Assembly (NCBI RefSeq): GCF_002078875.1
Contig: NC_034409.1
Location: 9,891,399-9,955,398 of the forward strand
Direction of reading: 5' to 3'
Length of the DNA stretch: 64,000 nt
Origin: Numida meleagris
Lineage: Eukaryota > Chordata > Aves > Galliformes > Numididae
This document shows positions 46,714-61,984 of this stretch, piece by piece. Under the pieces are notes generated by a model. That model searched no databases. It was given only the letters and a program-made list of their open reading frames with translations, and had not been told where the DNA came from. Numbering within the stretch: the stretch's first letter is position 1; the number at the start of each line of letters is the position of its first letter. The translations under genes and the position numbers were made by a program.

Positions 46714-49700
46714 GTAAGTCCCTCCGGGGCAGCGCCGGGAGCGGGGCGGGGGGCAGCGCCGGGCCGGGGGCATTCCGAGCGCTGGGGGACGGCGGTACCG
46801 AGCGCTGCTAAAAGTAACTCTGCGTGGGAAGCGGCGGCGAGGGAAAGCCGCGGGGGTTCGGCTGAGTAGAAAGGGGAGCCGAGGGGACCGTGCCCCGGTG
46901 GCAGTCGGACTTTTGGAGGTGAAGGCTGTGCCTCCGACATCGCTAAATATACACAGCCCAGCGGCCGAGGAGGAAAGTTTCGAGTTACGCGGAGCCCGCC
47001 TCCTCCTCCTACCGGGGTTTTTTCGGTCTGGCTGGAGTTTGGGCGCTCTTAAAAAAAAAAAATAATCAGAAAAAAGAGAATCAAAACTCGAGGGATTTTA
47101 TTAAAAAAAAAAGAAAAGAAAAGAAAAATGAACGGCGGGGCGAGGTTGCGTGCCTTTCGGAGGCAGGACGGCAATGCCCGGAGCCCCGCTCCCTCGCACC
47201 TGGCCGCACGCCAGCGCGCACCGGGAGTATTTTGACAGCTCCGGGGTTTGTTTTATGTATGTGTTTGTTCGTGTGGTTTCGTGTGTGCGCACGCATGTGC
47301 ACAAGCCCGGCTTTTGTAGCGGGCTTAAAGCCACACAACTAAGGGACTGTTTCCTTCCTCGAGCCCAAGCGCCGGCCTTAGAATTAGCGCTTCCCAAAAG
47401 CACCTTTGCGAGAGGAGGTGGTACCCGCTGCGAAGCGAGCTTGCTTCGGCATGCCTGGGAGACAGGGATCTTCGAAGCACCGTGTACTTATTAGCATGAA
47501 ACTGCTGCCCGGAGCCGTGCGAGGATCGCATAATGAAGGCAGGCAATAAAAGGGCAAAAATAATCCAATTCATCATCTTTGAGATTCGGCTACAGATTGA
47601 AATAAGCACTATGAACTAATGAGCGTGTTTTCTTCCTTTTATTTTATTTTTTTTTCCTCCACACCTTCTTTGCTTTTATTGTTATTGTTATGTTGGAGCA
47701 CTTACCTTAGTCCCTGATCTGGGTTGAAGCTATCAGTAGGGAACTTTTAAGTGGATGACTCACTTTAATGCATTTTACATAAGAAAAACGGTGCTGATGG
47801 GAGTCTTCCCCATTGTTTAACGCTGGGTGGAATTTATTGCCCTCGTTCACTCCGTACAGCAGGATGAGTTTACAGCAATTACCAGCAATGCATTTTCACC
47901 AATTAGTACTGCTGGAAGGTTGTTATAATTGGATTCGGTTCTGAGTATCGGTTCTGTTAACAGAAGTCTCCAAGGGGATGCTCGCGCTGTTTAAAAAAAG
48001 GAATACAAAGATAAGTGTAAAATAACCACTTCGTGCCTTCTGAACTGAATACATGCAGCCTTTCATCGAAGGGAAAATTATCTTAAAAAATTAAACTTTT
48101 GCTATGTATAAAGACATACCATATAAAAATAAGAGTAACAAACTACAAAGCTGGGGCTTTAAATCAGTGCTTTCCCTGTGCTTGAGCTCCTATATCTGGC
48201 TGTTTCTTTCTGTATTGCCAAAGTGTATCGTACACAACCAACCACGCCTGAGCTTTGAGATGAGATTTGTCTGATTTTAAGAGTGAGGGAAATATAGAAC
48301 CTCGTGAAATAAAAAGATTGTGGAAAAAGAAGGTTGTATAATTTCAGATAGAAGTCTGGATCTAAGCATTACATGAAGTGATGTTTCTTTAGAATTATTT
48401 TTCACGTCTGTCCATGTTTGCCATTTCCCTTCAGAATTTACCTTTCCTGCCAGGCATGATAATAGAAATTGTCAACAGGGAAGCATGTTATATTAATGCA
48501 ACTCTAATTATAAACTACACCTATGATTAAGTAATTCTGAATATGCTGTTAGTAGCATTTTCATGTCCTACACAGTCTACTTACCATTAACTTTCTTTTT
48601 TTCCATTATTACTCCATTGAAAAATGTCTAGAAACAATCTATAGCACCTGTCCATCCTTCATAGTAATGTTTCTCCTTTTGAAACTAAAGTGCAAATGAG
48701 GCTTGGTTCGTTTAGGAGACGGTACAACAGGTTGATGGAGGGAGAGCTGTGCTGAAAAAAGTAATGATGTAACAGGTGAAAGAGAAAACATCTTTCTGAA
48801 TATCAAAGTCTTCACAGTTAGTGAGGATTTATTTCCTGCTACAGAACACAAATGGGGAAGAACAAAGAGAAGTGACACAAATAGGAATGCCCTTAAAGTG
48901 AAGGATTTTACATTAAGAATATTAAAGATAGGAGAAAAAAGCAGGAGAAGAGAATGAAGAAGAGATATTAATAATTGAAGAACCGAAGATTAGCTGATAC
49001 TGTGTTCTGAGTGACCTGCCTTTTCCCATTATTTTCAGTCTATTTTTCTTTTAGTTGAAAAGTTATGCTGAGGAAGCAGCATTGCCCAACTGTTGTATGA
49101 AAATGTGCATCTTGAAGGCTGTGTAGTTTGTGATCTCATCAACTCATCACTGTACAATCACTTTCCCTTCAGTCATCTGTTTCTTCTGCATCAGCAAGTA
49201 TTTTTAGCGTGCTTTTACTAAAGCATTCAAAAGTGTGTATTGCCAATACAGAACCATACCAGTATGATGTATTTTTAGCAACAATTACTGAAAGTTTAAG
49301 CAATGGCTGTTTGATAGAATCTCAGGCATTGGATTCATTTTACTGCTCTGACTCGGCAAAAAGGTTGTGGTATATTTGCCCAGTGATGTGCAGAGAATTT
49401 CAAGTGGAGGTGTGTGCTGTATGAAATGGGAGCCTTAATTTCTCACTGAAAATCTGAGCAGGTGGTGTAAACACATTTGTTGCTTCATCTGTTGGAATAT
49501 TTCACCGCAAATAACTGAGGACTTCCTTTAATGAACAATTTAAGAATAGAAATAATTATATCTTGATCTTTAGATATAAGGCTTACCTGCTGATAACATA
49601 TATTCGAGGTTTTGTTAAAAGGTAGCGTTTTCATTGTATTATGTATGAGGCATCTGTTATATGTTAGCTCTTACTTTTATTAGATGCTCTTACCTTTAAT

Positions 49701-50340
49701 ACAGAAACTTCAAATATTTCAATTATACATGCAACACTGCAGATATTTTGCACTTATGTGAGAATATCATTATATACAGTTCTCCTGTCCTTGTAGCCAC
49801 CGTGTCCCTATTACTAACACTGTACACAATGCACTTCTTCCTTTATAGGCTTATTTATTTCTTTATCATCCATTTCTATTCAGAATTTTGTAAAAAAAAA
49901 AAAAAAAACAAACAAAAAAAAACCTATTATGTAAATGTAGTTTTGCATGTTCCCTGGTAAGGGTGGCATGGGACTCTATTACTACTCTGTTATCGCTCCT
50001 GCACCAGAGCAGATAGTCTCGAGTTTAAAAACTGGTTTAAAAATGCTGAAATTCCTAAGTAGACTTTTGGAACATTATGTCTTAGTGGTTTTGATATTTC
50101 TACTGGTAAGAAGTATCAGTTGATACAGAGATGGACCTTCTGCTTCCAGGTAAGTCTGGCTATTCTGATTAAAAACAAAAACGTAAACAAAAACAGGTAT
50201 TTTGATTTTTGACAAACATGGGACTAAAAGCTTTCAGTATCAATAATGCTATTTCTACGATTACATCATTCTAGATATAGCTTATTTTATTTTTTCTGTT
50301 TTTCCTACTCGTTCTCTGTTTTTCCATACATTTGGGTATT

Positions 50341-50372
50341 TGAGTAGAGAATAAATTGAGTAGAGAATAAAT
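50341..50372. repeat. Perfect 16-bp tandem duplication
   Basis: TGAGTAGAGAATAAAT occurs twice back to back (50341-50356 and 50357-50372). A recent slippage-type duplication inside intron 1. Confidence 0.9.
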
Positions 50373-53300
50373 TATGCATTACATTCAAGACAGATCTGCT
50401 AACTAGTTAAATTGGTGTAAAACATCTGAAGATAAAAATAGTATACAGAGAATTGAATAGTGTACATACAAGCATACATATATGTATGTATGCAGGCATG
50501 AAAGCCAAGGACATTTTTAGAAAAGAAGCTGTGTATTCCTATTTCTTATTCGCTTGAATCATCCTTACTGTTTTGGTGTGATTAGGACAACTCAGGGAAG
50601 TCTGTATGAGTCATATGAATTAGGGCTTGCACAACTGGGGTGTTCATATTTTTGGTTTCTGCACGTGAACCTAAACAGTGTAGGTCTTAGTGAAAATGTT
50701 GCTGGGCTTGGTATGGAGCATCGCCTGCTATATAAATCAGTGACTGAATGTAGATGGAAGATATTTACAGTATGTCTTTTTCATCTGTTTCTACCATTGT
50801 ACCTGGGGATTTTGACACCACTTATATACAGACAATCTCATTTCTTAGCTTAAAATCTGTGAAAGAAGCACGCCAAATTTACAGCTGATGTTAATTAGAA
50901 AATACAACTTCATTAGAGGTTAGTAAAATATTGGGCTCCTTCTCATTTGAAATTTGTATTTTACAGTCTATTTTAAAATTTTCATAATTAAGAACAAATC
51001 TGTTGAAGCATTCCTTCATAGCAGTGCGTTGGAAAGAAAGTCAAAAGATGTAATGTATTTGGAGTCAGGGAAGTGCGATATCACCTCTTAGTGTTTTCTT
51101 AGCAGCACACGTCTGGATGCACAGAGTTATGGAAGATTTATAAAATCACAGATTTTTTTAAAAGCTTTTCCCCAGCCCATTCTTCTAGTAGAAACACAAT
51201 TAAAGATCAGTGCAAAACAGCTTGTTGATTGGTGTTGTTTTCTTTTTGTGAGCGTCTCTGCACATGTGGTACTGATAAATGCAAATTATTATTTGGATCC
51301 ACAAAGCATTCTTCTGTCTTACATACTTTATGATATAAATTGTGAATGTTTTTTTTATTATTATTCTGTTTTTTTGTTGTTGTTTGCTTTTGTTTCCCTC
51401 TTAACAATTTACATTGGGGCACTGAAGCTCGCAGATTCTACAATTTTGCATTTTATTAGGTATGAAAATTCAGATGAAAGCATTAAAATAGACACTGAAC
51501 ATAATATATGAAATTTCACTGAAATAAATCAGCATTGTAGTGGTTCTTGCCATCTTTCATTTTGCAGTGATGCTATTTTCAGAACTGCATTGCTCATACC
51601 CTGCAAAATGATTTTATCCAAGAATTCAGCTGCTAGAAAGAGAGCTGGAGCTTGTCAGCACATTAGTCTGCAATGTATTCATTGTTACATAGGAGGCCCG
51701 TTGTGCGAATCTTAAAAAATATTTATCTAGCAGAGCATTTTAAATTGATGGAAGCATGGTCAAATTATTATTACTTTAATCTTTTGTAACAAAAAAAAAC
51801 CCAAAATAGACTGTAGTTGCCCACTGATAACTGTGATTTGACATGCTTATGCCTTTATTCTCTATTCTTCCCTTCTGTGAGAATCCTTTAGCCAAGGTAA
51901 TATTATCTTCCAGACTGATGTTTGACTTAAAACCCTGCCAGATAGGGGTTATGATTCAGGAGCATTTTAGTAGTTTAAGAGAAAAATGGCTCGTTCTCTT
52001 TGTTGTTGAACATAGTGGAAGCAGCATTGGGCCCCAGACTGTTTTGTACAATTTTTTTTTATTATTTTTTTTTTCAGCAGCACAAGAAGCTTTTGATCCC
52101 TGTATGCTTGGGATACATATTGTGCCTAGAGTGTTTATAAAAATGGTACTGGCAAGTGCTGGTATGGGCTGCAGAAAGTGTTGTTTTCAAGTGCCTTGTT
52201 AAAACATCTGCCTTAGCAAAAGAAAAGATTTAGCAGAACGTAACACTGGAATAAAATTTTTGGACCATAAATAGAATTTGGCAGAGCTAGATGCCGTACT
52301 TCATATTCCTGTAAATGTTCAATCAGACTTCTTGGTAGAAAGAAAGAAAGCTCAGTGTCCTCAGTGCTAAAGTAAAACATATCTAGCACCTTTAAAATAC
52401 ACAGAAGGTTAAAAAAAAAATCTTCAAAATAATAGCTGTTTCTCTTCGTACCCCCGAGCGATGCCTTTGTGTCTTTGGTTGCTCCTAGCCCATTCCTGCA
52501 TGGGCTTTTCCATTCTTCTCCAGGTGCTGAAAGACAGGTATCAGTGAATAATGATTTGTGCTTGAGGTTGCAGCTCTGATTAAGATCTCTTGTCCCATTT
52601 ATAATAGCTTGATCCTGTTCAACTTGTCACAAAGTGCTTCGGTTAATGCTGTGTTCTTTATGATCAGGCCAAGAGTTTCATTCATAGCCACTGCTTTCTA
52701 CTGCTTTCTATAGCAAATTGGTTATTGCCATTACATAGTGTCATGATCCTTCTTTCTGGGTTTACAATAATAAAAAAACCCCAAAAAACTGGAACCAATA
52801 TTGTTCGCAGAATATTAAGCAGTATAGTGTAACACACAAAGTGCTTCATGAGTGTTCATGTTCTTAATATGCAACACTGACATTGAAAAGTCTGCCACTC
52901 TCAATTTATTGCTCAGTGATGCTCATGTGTTGGATATCCTCAGTTTAGGTCCAGGCTATGCTGCTGAAATTAAGAAGTGCCATTGATAGTCTTAGAAGAA
53001 AATCAGCATAAGAGTGATGGTTTTTGGAATACACCTCAGCACTTTTTAATAGCTAAAAATTAATGATGCATGCCTGCAGCCATGCAGATCAGGAGGGATT
53101 TGTCTTTTCCATCTCCAGTGCTTCCCAAACTATTTATTGACCTACTCTTCTAACTCAGTTGGTCACACCTTCCTTCCTCCCTGCCTTAATGAACACTAGC
53201 ACCCTGTGAGGGAGAAGTCCTTGTCTGTCGCTCCCCCCAATGCCTTCCTCTGTGCACCAGCAGCAAAGAGATGACAAAGACAGGAGGCTGAATCTTTGCT

Positions 53301-54358
53301 CCTTATATAATTTTTGCTATTTATTTACAAAGATTCTAACAAGTTTATGAAAAAGATTGACATTATTTTGCATCAACAAATCAGCAAGCTTTTGCAGCTA
53401 ATTACAGCAATTCAAAATCAGACTTTTTTTTAAATCTGAGGCAGGCCTGAAATACCCGTAGAATATGAATGTGAAGTTGTAATATTGCTGACTATTATAA
53501 AAAATGTTTTATTGGATTTTTTCACCCTCTTTTTAAATTACATTCTCAGTCCTCATTTGAGAGTGTTGAGAAAAGTGATACTGTCTGACTTTGTGACAGA
53601 TTTTCTACATAGTGATTTAAACATTTTAAAGAATTTCTTCTGTTTCGCCAGAGCCATGAATGTGGGATCGAGAATACAGCGAGAACAGGACTTTTTTTTT
53701 TTTTAATAACTTGCGCTATGGATTGTATGGGCTAACAGTCTTTTGCACATCAATTGTTTTCTTTTATCATTGAGGTATGTATTAGTTCAGGGGTCTTTTT
53801 TTTAGCCCTCATGCATGTGATTTGTTAAGTAAACAAGAACATGAAAGGATTTCTAAGTCCAAAATCCAGTTTTTGTAGTAATCAAATGATAAATTGTATT
53901 ATTTTTTACTTGAAGGAGGAAAGCGGAACTTGTTTCATCCAAAGAATTTTGTACCTCAGTTGTTTCCATCTCCTGTTCCTTTGAGCAGACCCCTACTAGG
54001 CTGATTTGAAGGGTTAAAACCAGCTATATAGTTCCTTATCTTTTCTAGAATTATTATCAAATTTTCCTAAGAGTGGACTAAATCTTCTTTCAAGTAGTCA
54101 TAGAAGGAAAGTTATAAAAGGTCTCTAGGCAAGGGTGGCAGGACTAAGGCCTAACTCAAGGTGTGTCATTTATCTCGATGTCACTTTTAATACTGTGCTG
54201 CATTTTTCTTTCTGCATGAAGGCAGTCATAAACAAACTGGTAAAAGGGAAGTTTTCTCGTTCTTGAAACAAGGAAAAATTTGCCACACCTCATAGTGTGG
54301 ACTCTTGATAATGAAACTTCTTCCATAGGGGGAAAATGAGTCCTGGACTCTGGTATAT

Positions 54359-54867
54359 CATAGAATCATAGAATGGTTTGAGTTGGAAGGTGCATTAAAG
54401 GCCATCTAGCTCCAGTGTTCCCACCAATGGGTCCCATCCAACCTGGGTTTGAACACCTCCAGGGATGGGGGCATCCATAGCTTCCCTGGGCAGCCTGTTC
54501 CAGCGCCCAACCACTCTCTAAATAAAGAATTTCCTCCTAACATTTAACATAAATCTCTCTTCTGTTTAGTTTAAAACCATTCCTCCTTGTCCTATCACTA
54601 TCTGCCCATGTAAAAAGTTACTCTCCCTCTTGTTTATAAGCTCTGTTTAGGTACTGGAAGGCCGCAGTGAGGTCTCCCTGGAGCCTTCTCTTCTCCAGGC
54701 TGACCAAACCCAACTCCCTCAGACTCTCTTCGTAGGAGAGGTGCTCCAGCCCTCTGTTAATCTTTGTGACCCTTCTCTGGACCTGCTCCATCACCTCCAC
54801 ATCTTTCTTCTGCTGGGGGCCTGAGGCCTGGATGCAGTTCTCCAGATGGGGTCTCACAAAGCCTTGC
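54359..54867 (-). mobile_element. CR1 LINE 3' half inside CACNA2D1 intron 1, antisense to the gene
   Basis: Starts with the terminal repeats (CATAGAATCATAGAATGG) and 3' UTR (GAGTTGGAAGGTGCATTAAA), then ORF2 C-terminus on the minus strand. 54869-54618 is open for 83 codons and reads [20 protein letters not shown], then [20 protein letters not shown]. The 5' side is truncated at about 54867, and the ORF shifts near 54620. Subtype features ([10 protein letters not shown]) resemble the minus-strand copy at 36.5 kb. Confidence 0.94.
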
Positions 54868-57800
54868 ACTCTGATCTGGAAGAACTTCTGTTGTTTGTTG
54901 GTATGGCAGGAATGAAAATAATCAAGTAGTGGAGATGACCAGAATTATGACTTTTGGAGGTCAGACTATGCTTTTAGGCATGACTACAGTTACAGATATG
55001 GCATGAATGGCAACCTCCAGAGAAGTTTCCTCATTTGGATATTCCCTTCTCACTCAGAATTCCCTTTAATAGCTACGGTATGGCAGTTAGCAGCAAAACA
55101 CAATTATACTAGCTCAGTTAAGTTTTGTACAACTTTTTCCCACACTTTTACAGGCGAGTAACTTTTGCACACGTAGGTCCAGTATCCTGTTAAACTTCTG
55201 AAATGTTGGGATGACAACCTCATTGTTCCATTAAAACTTAGGTTTTAATTTATAATACTCTGTTGTGAATTAGTGCAAAAATGCTTCATTTCATAAATGG
55301 CTGAATGGACCCTCAGAGTAATTATTTCTCCCAGTGTGGATTTGAATGGTCCACTTAGTAGACATGTTATATGGATCCTAAATGCAGCCCTGTATTTAGA
55401 TCCAGTACCTGGGGAGTGCTCTGCCCGAAGAGGTATGCTGGCACAGCGTTCTGTGAATTTAATCAAGAAACGCAGTGTCTTTGTGTGCAGATGTCAATGT
55501 ATATGTTTATTTTTGCAGAATATGGTTGATTTATTTTAATATATTGGATTAGAATAGAACGTAACACATAGTATATTTTTCTTCAGTAAGTAGTTAGAAT
55601 ATTTCCTGCAGAGGTTATTGTATGCCCCTGTTTTCTGTTAGTCTGATATGTAGTTTAACTTTTTTTTTTACTTATGGATGCAACAAGTATGTCAGATTTT
55701 TTTTTTTTTTTTGAGAGATCAGTTAAAGTGGAGGGATAAACTAGTGCATGACAAGAGATGGAAATTAAGTGTATTAAGTAATGAGTTTTGTTGTACCATG
55801 ATCTTTTGTGGAACTTTTTCCTTCTTTAGGATGAATGCAGCTGTTTGTGTATTTCCTAATGCAGCAAGTATGTCTTGATTTGAACTTTTTGTCATAAATG
55901 AATTAACTCATGCCTATTCCACAAAAAAAAAAAAGTGAAAAAATAATAGGAGAGGTAATAGTTTCTTTTATTTACTTTTTCTGTGGTGTACATCTTCAAT
56001 TGTATGTATCCCGGCTGAGCACTTTATTAATAATGATTCTTTCTCTATTATTATTTGCCTCTTGTTACCCGCTTTGCATTATTACTTACGTTTTTGCATC
56101 TTCGTTTCTCACACTGATTTCTCTCATCAGTAAAATAGGAAGCTGAGGCATTTCACCGTTTAGTCAAGCAAGGGTTTATTGTCAAGATTAATTTGTTAGC
56201 TAATACCTTCAAAGCCTTCGGTAGTTGATAAGCATTCTTAAGCTGTGAAGGCTTGTTTGTAAAGATTTTTTTTTTTCCTGCTATATTCCCACCTCGCTTC
56301 AGATACTTGCATGACTAAATCTTTCCTGGCTGGAAAATACTCTGGTTTCTCAAGGATTTTTTTTTTTTTTTAAATAGAATCTTTGTAGAAAGGTACCATC
56401 ATGTCTGCTCCTTTTGGTAACTTGAGATCTGGGGACTTTGAAGAAGTTAATCCCCATGATCAGTACTTCTTTGATGCACACAGATTGTAAAACATAAGCT
56501 TACCAGCAATTTTAGAAACTAACAGGAGTCAGCAAAAATCTGCAGACTGTATCGTGGAAAAAAAGGCAGCATATCTGACTCATGCCAACACTGCCTGTTA
56601 GCCATGCTCCTTTACCACTGTTGAAATTGGTTGGAGATGTAGATGCCTGGCTTATCTGAAAAGTGGACTGTGAATGTTTGGAATTTTATAATTAAAATAA
56701 AGGCAATAGCTGGATACTACACTGGCCAATGTGACTTGTGACACTTACACTTATTAATCTGATCTGCTACCCACTTCTCTTGGAGCACAGGCTGTTGCTA
56801 TTTTTATTTCTTCTGTTTCCATTTCTAAAATGGAAATGATACCCCACTGCCATCCTGCTTGAACAAATGTGTTGCATATTGCAAGGCGTCCTGCTTCTGT
56901 GAGAGGGATGGTCACAGAGGTATGTCATTAGTGCTGTTCAGAGGGTCTGACATCAACTTATTTCCATTTATGGACTAGTAACGTGCTTAAGATTGCCATT
57001 AATGATCACTAATTGCCTGATAATCACCGAGGTGGCTAAGATTTTTAGGTAGGAGTAACATCGTTTTCATAGGAATTACTTTGCCTTGCCCAGTAACATT
57101 TACAGCAGAAATGTTGACATCAGAGGGTTTTTTTTTTTTTTAAGTTTTTTTTTCTTATTATTTACCAAGCCACTTCTCTTGATTTGGAGTCTTCTGGATT
57201 AGAGTTTCATCAATTCTGGAGATATTTTAGATTATGCAGGTAGATCTAGAAGCTAGGACAGGACTGCTAATATATGCAGGAACATGTCTTGTGGAGATTT
57301 CATTATACAATACACATGGGGAAAAGGTTGGAGGTAACTGGAAGCAGAATCTGCTCCTTCTAACTGATTAGGAATACATGACGGATTAATTGGTTTGTTG
57401 CATATACTCTGAATGTCTTTGGAAATGATGAGGTACCCAATTTCATCCCTCTTTGCACCGGTGTAATTTCAGCAAAATGAGTGTCAGTCCCGTATCATTT
57501 AAATTCTAGTTGCAGAGATGAATCCACATAAAATAATTTCTGATTAAGTGCATACAGGTTTCATCCCCACAGAATAAGTCATCACTGTCAAGGCCTGATT
57601 GTAAAAATTACATAAAATAAAATGTAGTACATGATTGTATTAGGCTATACAAAGGGGAATAGTAAGATATTGCAAAGAAACCATGCGTGATATCAGATGT
57701 GGTCATTTGTCTTCCTTTTAAATGATAAGTTCTGGCAGCACTTCATTGTCTGTGCCCCACTGAGCAAGTGTCCATGTAAAAAGAACTTCGTAGCGTGCTA

Positions 57801-60800
57801 GAAGGCACTGAAAAACGCTCCCTGAGATTAGGAGGAAGCACATTTTTATAGACACACGGAGTTGTAAGGAAGAAATACATCATAAAATACTGTAGCATCT
57901 AGAAATATGCGGGATAATTTTAAGTGGCTTTCAGAGTTTATTTTTTTGTAGTTTTTTTTTTTTTCCTTTTTTTGTTTAGCAATTAGTTCTAGAGCTCAGC
58001 ACTGCAGTTTAGAATGGTAGGAATGAGAGGAGTAATTTATTTTAACCCCTCATTATGCACAACTGAATAATTCATTCACCTTCTAGTATGAAATCTTGAT
58101 TTTCAGGTAATTAGGTTTTAAATCAGTAAGAAATCTGAACGAAAAAAAACACTTTTTTTTTCTTGTGAACTTTTGTTTATTCTGAAATGTGATGTTGGTA
58201 CGTTATGAGGCCATAGGGTGAAATTTTTATTTCTTACTAGCAGTACTTGGATGGTATCTTTGCTGTGTAAGTGTTATTAATCTAGATACACTTTCTCAAA
58301 TGGAGAGACTGGGATTAAAAGTGCCCATCACTTGTTTGGATAGTGAGAAAGAAAATTAACAAATGGTCGTAAGTGATATTGTAGTAGATGTCTAGAATAA
58401 TGCTTTGACTGCAGATATTTTGCTGCTTGTGATTTTGCTTTGCATAATGCCATTTATTCATCAAATAAGTTACTTCTATGGCCTCCAAGGTAGCTTTGCA
58501 TGAAAATGCTCAATTATCCTCACAGATATCCATGCTTCAACAAACAAAGACATTATGCAGTCAATTATGATGCTTTCAGCTTGGCAAGCACAGGTTAAAC
58601 ATCAGTGATTAAATATTTGGTTCTACATATCTAATTACCTGGGGATCTATTTCTTTCAAGTGAATAGTATTCTGGTCTACAATTGTCCCATTATTCTCCA
58701 TGGGATAAATCTGTTCATAGAAAAAAGTGTTAACGAGCATTTTAAAAAATCTAGGTTAAAAGTATGTTATTAGGTAGTAAAGCTAAACACTCCATAATTA
58801 GGAAATGCAAGTTATTGAAATTGCTGCCTGGCTTTCGTTTGTCTTCTTTCTACATCTTCACTGTGATCCAGTGTTACGGAATCAACTGTTATTTTTTCAG
58901 CTGGAAACTTCTTTCACTGAGCATATGAAGTTGATACGTAAGAGCAGAATTATACTTACAATGTGCTTACATACTAAAATGGAGATGTGTATTTATTTTG
59001 GTTATCTGACTTCATAGCGCTTGTGATTTTGACTTAATAAGAGGAATTTTTTTTTGTGTGTGTTTTTTCTCTGTAGCTTATTATTCAAAATGTAACTCCT
59101 ACATAAGATGACCAAGACAGCTGGATTTCAGAGATCATTCTGGTAAAACAGAAAAGAACATACCTTGTCTGTGGCAATGAAAACCTAGTAATAGCTTCCA
59201 GTTCAGGGAGAGACTGCAGAATCACCTGTCTGTGAGAACTGAAAAGGAGGTATTAGCCAATTCTGTTCTTTGAACTCAAAAGCATGAAGAAACCTGTAAG
59301 CAAAGAGATGTTTTTGAGATATGTTTGGATGTTCTGTGTTGCTAGAACATTGTTGCACTGCAGGAAGAGAATCAGCTGGCTAGCCCTGTGGTTTTTAAGC
59401 TGTATGACTTCAATGATTGGTACCACTCTTCACTAGGTGGAGATTATTTCATAGGTGGGATTTTTCCTGAAAATTAATGGGAAATGTCAGCAGTGTGCCA
59501 CTGAAATGCCCCTCGCATTCTTAGTTTCCTAACAGGGTGGGAAACTCATGCTTCTTGTGTGAACGCTGAGCCCTACATTTGATCTTTGGCATATTTTAGG
59601 AGTAACCATAGGAAAATTTAGGAAATTTCACACACCTGAAATTTTGTATCTTCAGTGTACCAGATCCGGGTGTATACACTGACACTTAATGACATATATT
59701 TGGGTAGAATTTAGTCAAGGATTTCTTCATGGCCAAACAGACATCCTGTAAACTGGAGTTCTGCAAACTGATTGATTAATTCCAAGATTGTTTAAAATAA
59801 TGCACCTTGTATTTCCAACAGTGAAACATCCCCTCAGTGTCCATAAAGTGATAAAACAAGCTTGTTTCCTTTTAAATTTGCTGTACTGTGACTGGGTTTT
59901 AGTCCAAAGTCTTCAAATAAATATATGGTAGGCAAATATAGCCTGTAGGAGGCACACGGTTTTGTTTGTTGTTATGGAACAGAGTTTCTAATTCAAGAGC
60001 AATTTAGATTCCCATCTGTGATTTCTTACTGTGTGATTTGACTTGGACACACATCCTCCATGTGACATTTCTTTCACCTGGGAAAATTGGATAATGAAGA
60101 AATGAAGGTTTTCTTGGCTGCTAATACTGTCTATTTTCAGAAAGGAGCAATTACAGAATCTTTCTAGCACTCAGTGTCAATCTAAACAAAATCAATGCTG
60201 AAATAAGTGCTATTTAAGTGAAGTATTGTTATATTACAATGTTTGTGTAGCTCTCTGAGAGTCCGCAATGATGCTGAAATGATGCAGTAAAAAAAATTCT
60301 CTGGGGCTTTAAAGCACCGCTGTTTAATGACCGCCTGATTTTTATTTCAGTTTAAGTCATTCACAACTGTGTGCATGCCTCCATGCAAACTGAATGCCTC
60401 GTCATTGCTACACTTAATTTTTCCAGAAGAATAGCTTATTCCATGTATCTCAAAACTGATTGGGGTTTGAAAGCGATGTTAGAATTGGATTAAAGCTACT
60501 GAGAAATACGTTACAAAAATAAAACAGGAAGTTCAGGGTTGGTTATTTCAGTTCTTATCCAGTTTCTCTTTCGTATCTGAGTTCTTCAAAAGGGCATAGA
60601 AAATTCTTTGGACAGTGTAATACACTGTATAAGTTCTTACTTTTGTTATTACAAGTCAGAGCAGAAGAAAAATCTGCATATAAGGTTCTGTTTGAATTAT
60701 GTAAAGACGAGTGCCTATTCAGGTTGTCAGTTGCCTTGCAGGCTTCAACCCCCAAATAAAGATTAAGGAAAATTCAGATTAAATACACAAAATGTATTGA

Positions 60801-61984
60801 TAGTACAGCTAGGTAGCTTATGGATTCAGCCTCTAAAAGTTTTTCTGGTGCTTTTAAACCACTGAACTTCTAACTGTATACTGAAGAGAAATCTGAAGAA
60901 AGATCTGTGCTAAAGAAAAAAATCACAGCCTCATTGCTATATTACGTAGGAGCTAGAGAGTAGTTTTTACCATTGCTTAACTGCTTTCTCTCAGCTGATA
61001 TTTTTGTTTAAAAAAGAAGGTATTAGTATGGAAGTAGATTGAATATGGGTCTCAATAAAACATTGCTACTGTAGTCTGAATTTCATGTTTTGCATGTAGT
61101 GTTTTTTCTTCATCTGAAGGAATTATTGCTAATGGCTCTGCTATACATTTTCTTACTTGATTTTTGAGGACTTCTTTCAGCAGATCTGTGTATGATTTTA
61201 ATCTTTATGTATGTGACATCTTTGCTGCCAGCCCACCCCAGAGAAACACTGTGATTGTGACTTATGGCTGCTTTTGTTTTAGGTCACATCTTTTAATAAC
61301 ATAACTTTTTATCTTTTTTGTTATCATGCTGTGGGACAAAATAATGCTCAACTGGCATGGAAACAGTCTGTTATCCCTGTTTTTTTGTGGTAGTAGAGTA
61401 TTTTAAAAAGCCATACAAATTACATATAGGAGGGAATCTATTGCAGGATTTAGCTCTTATTTCTTACGCATTTCTGAATATAAATTAGCAGAAATTATCA
61501 TACACAGTGCAATTTAACGTGCTAAGTTTAATTATTCACTATCTCAGACCAGGAGATGAATTTCCTTCTGTACAGACTTCAGACAGCAGCAATGCATGCA
61601 CCATCTATGCATGTCCCTACTCTTATTAGCGTAGTACTTAGAAGCTCCGGTCAAGGAACAATACCATGTTATTATGAATACTATATGACATTAAACTTAT
61701 GAGACAAAGATCCATAGACAGGAAGTCTGGCATAGAAACAGAATCCCTAGGAATGATAAAGCAATATAATTCATGTCTCCTGAAGGTTTTCTCTGCTTAC
61801 TGATAATACCTGTAGGGGACTAAATAATGGCTGGCAATGGTTATATTATGAATACTAATTTGCATGTCAAATCATTTCCTATAATTTTTTCTTCTATGTG
61901 TTCATCATTGTTATAATGTAGGACAGGCAGGGTTGTAATGCAGGCAGATGTTAAATAACTTTATGGTTTAGTATTCAACACAAG

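Larger units (their letters stand above)
45780..47480. promoter_or_regulatory. CpG island over CACNA2D1 promoter, exon 1 and start of intron 1
   Basis: G+C content and CpG density rise abruptly from about 45780 (GCCCCGGGGACCCGCACCGG) and fall back after about 47480, in contrast to the A/T-rich surroundings. The densest part is 45790-46550 with a second block at 46680-46870. Exon 1 of CACNA2D1 lies inside. Long open frames on both strands here come from the lack of A/T-rich stop codons. CpG islands of this kind mark promoters of broadly or neuronally expressed vertebrate genes. Edges are by eye. Confidence 0.92.

Noticed and set aside
51843..52202. 119-codon plus-strand frame in CACNA2D1 intron 1 as a possible alternative exon
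   Set aside because: Contains a long T-rich run read as FFLLFFFS and no similarity to alpha-2/delta subunits. No paired acceptor and donor that would join it in phase 2.
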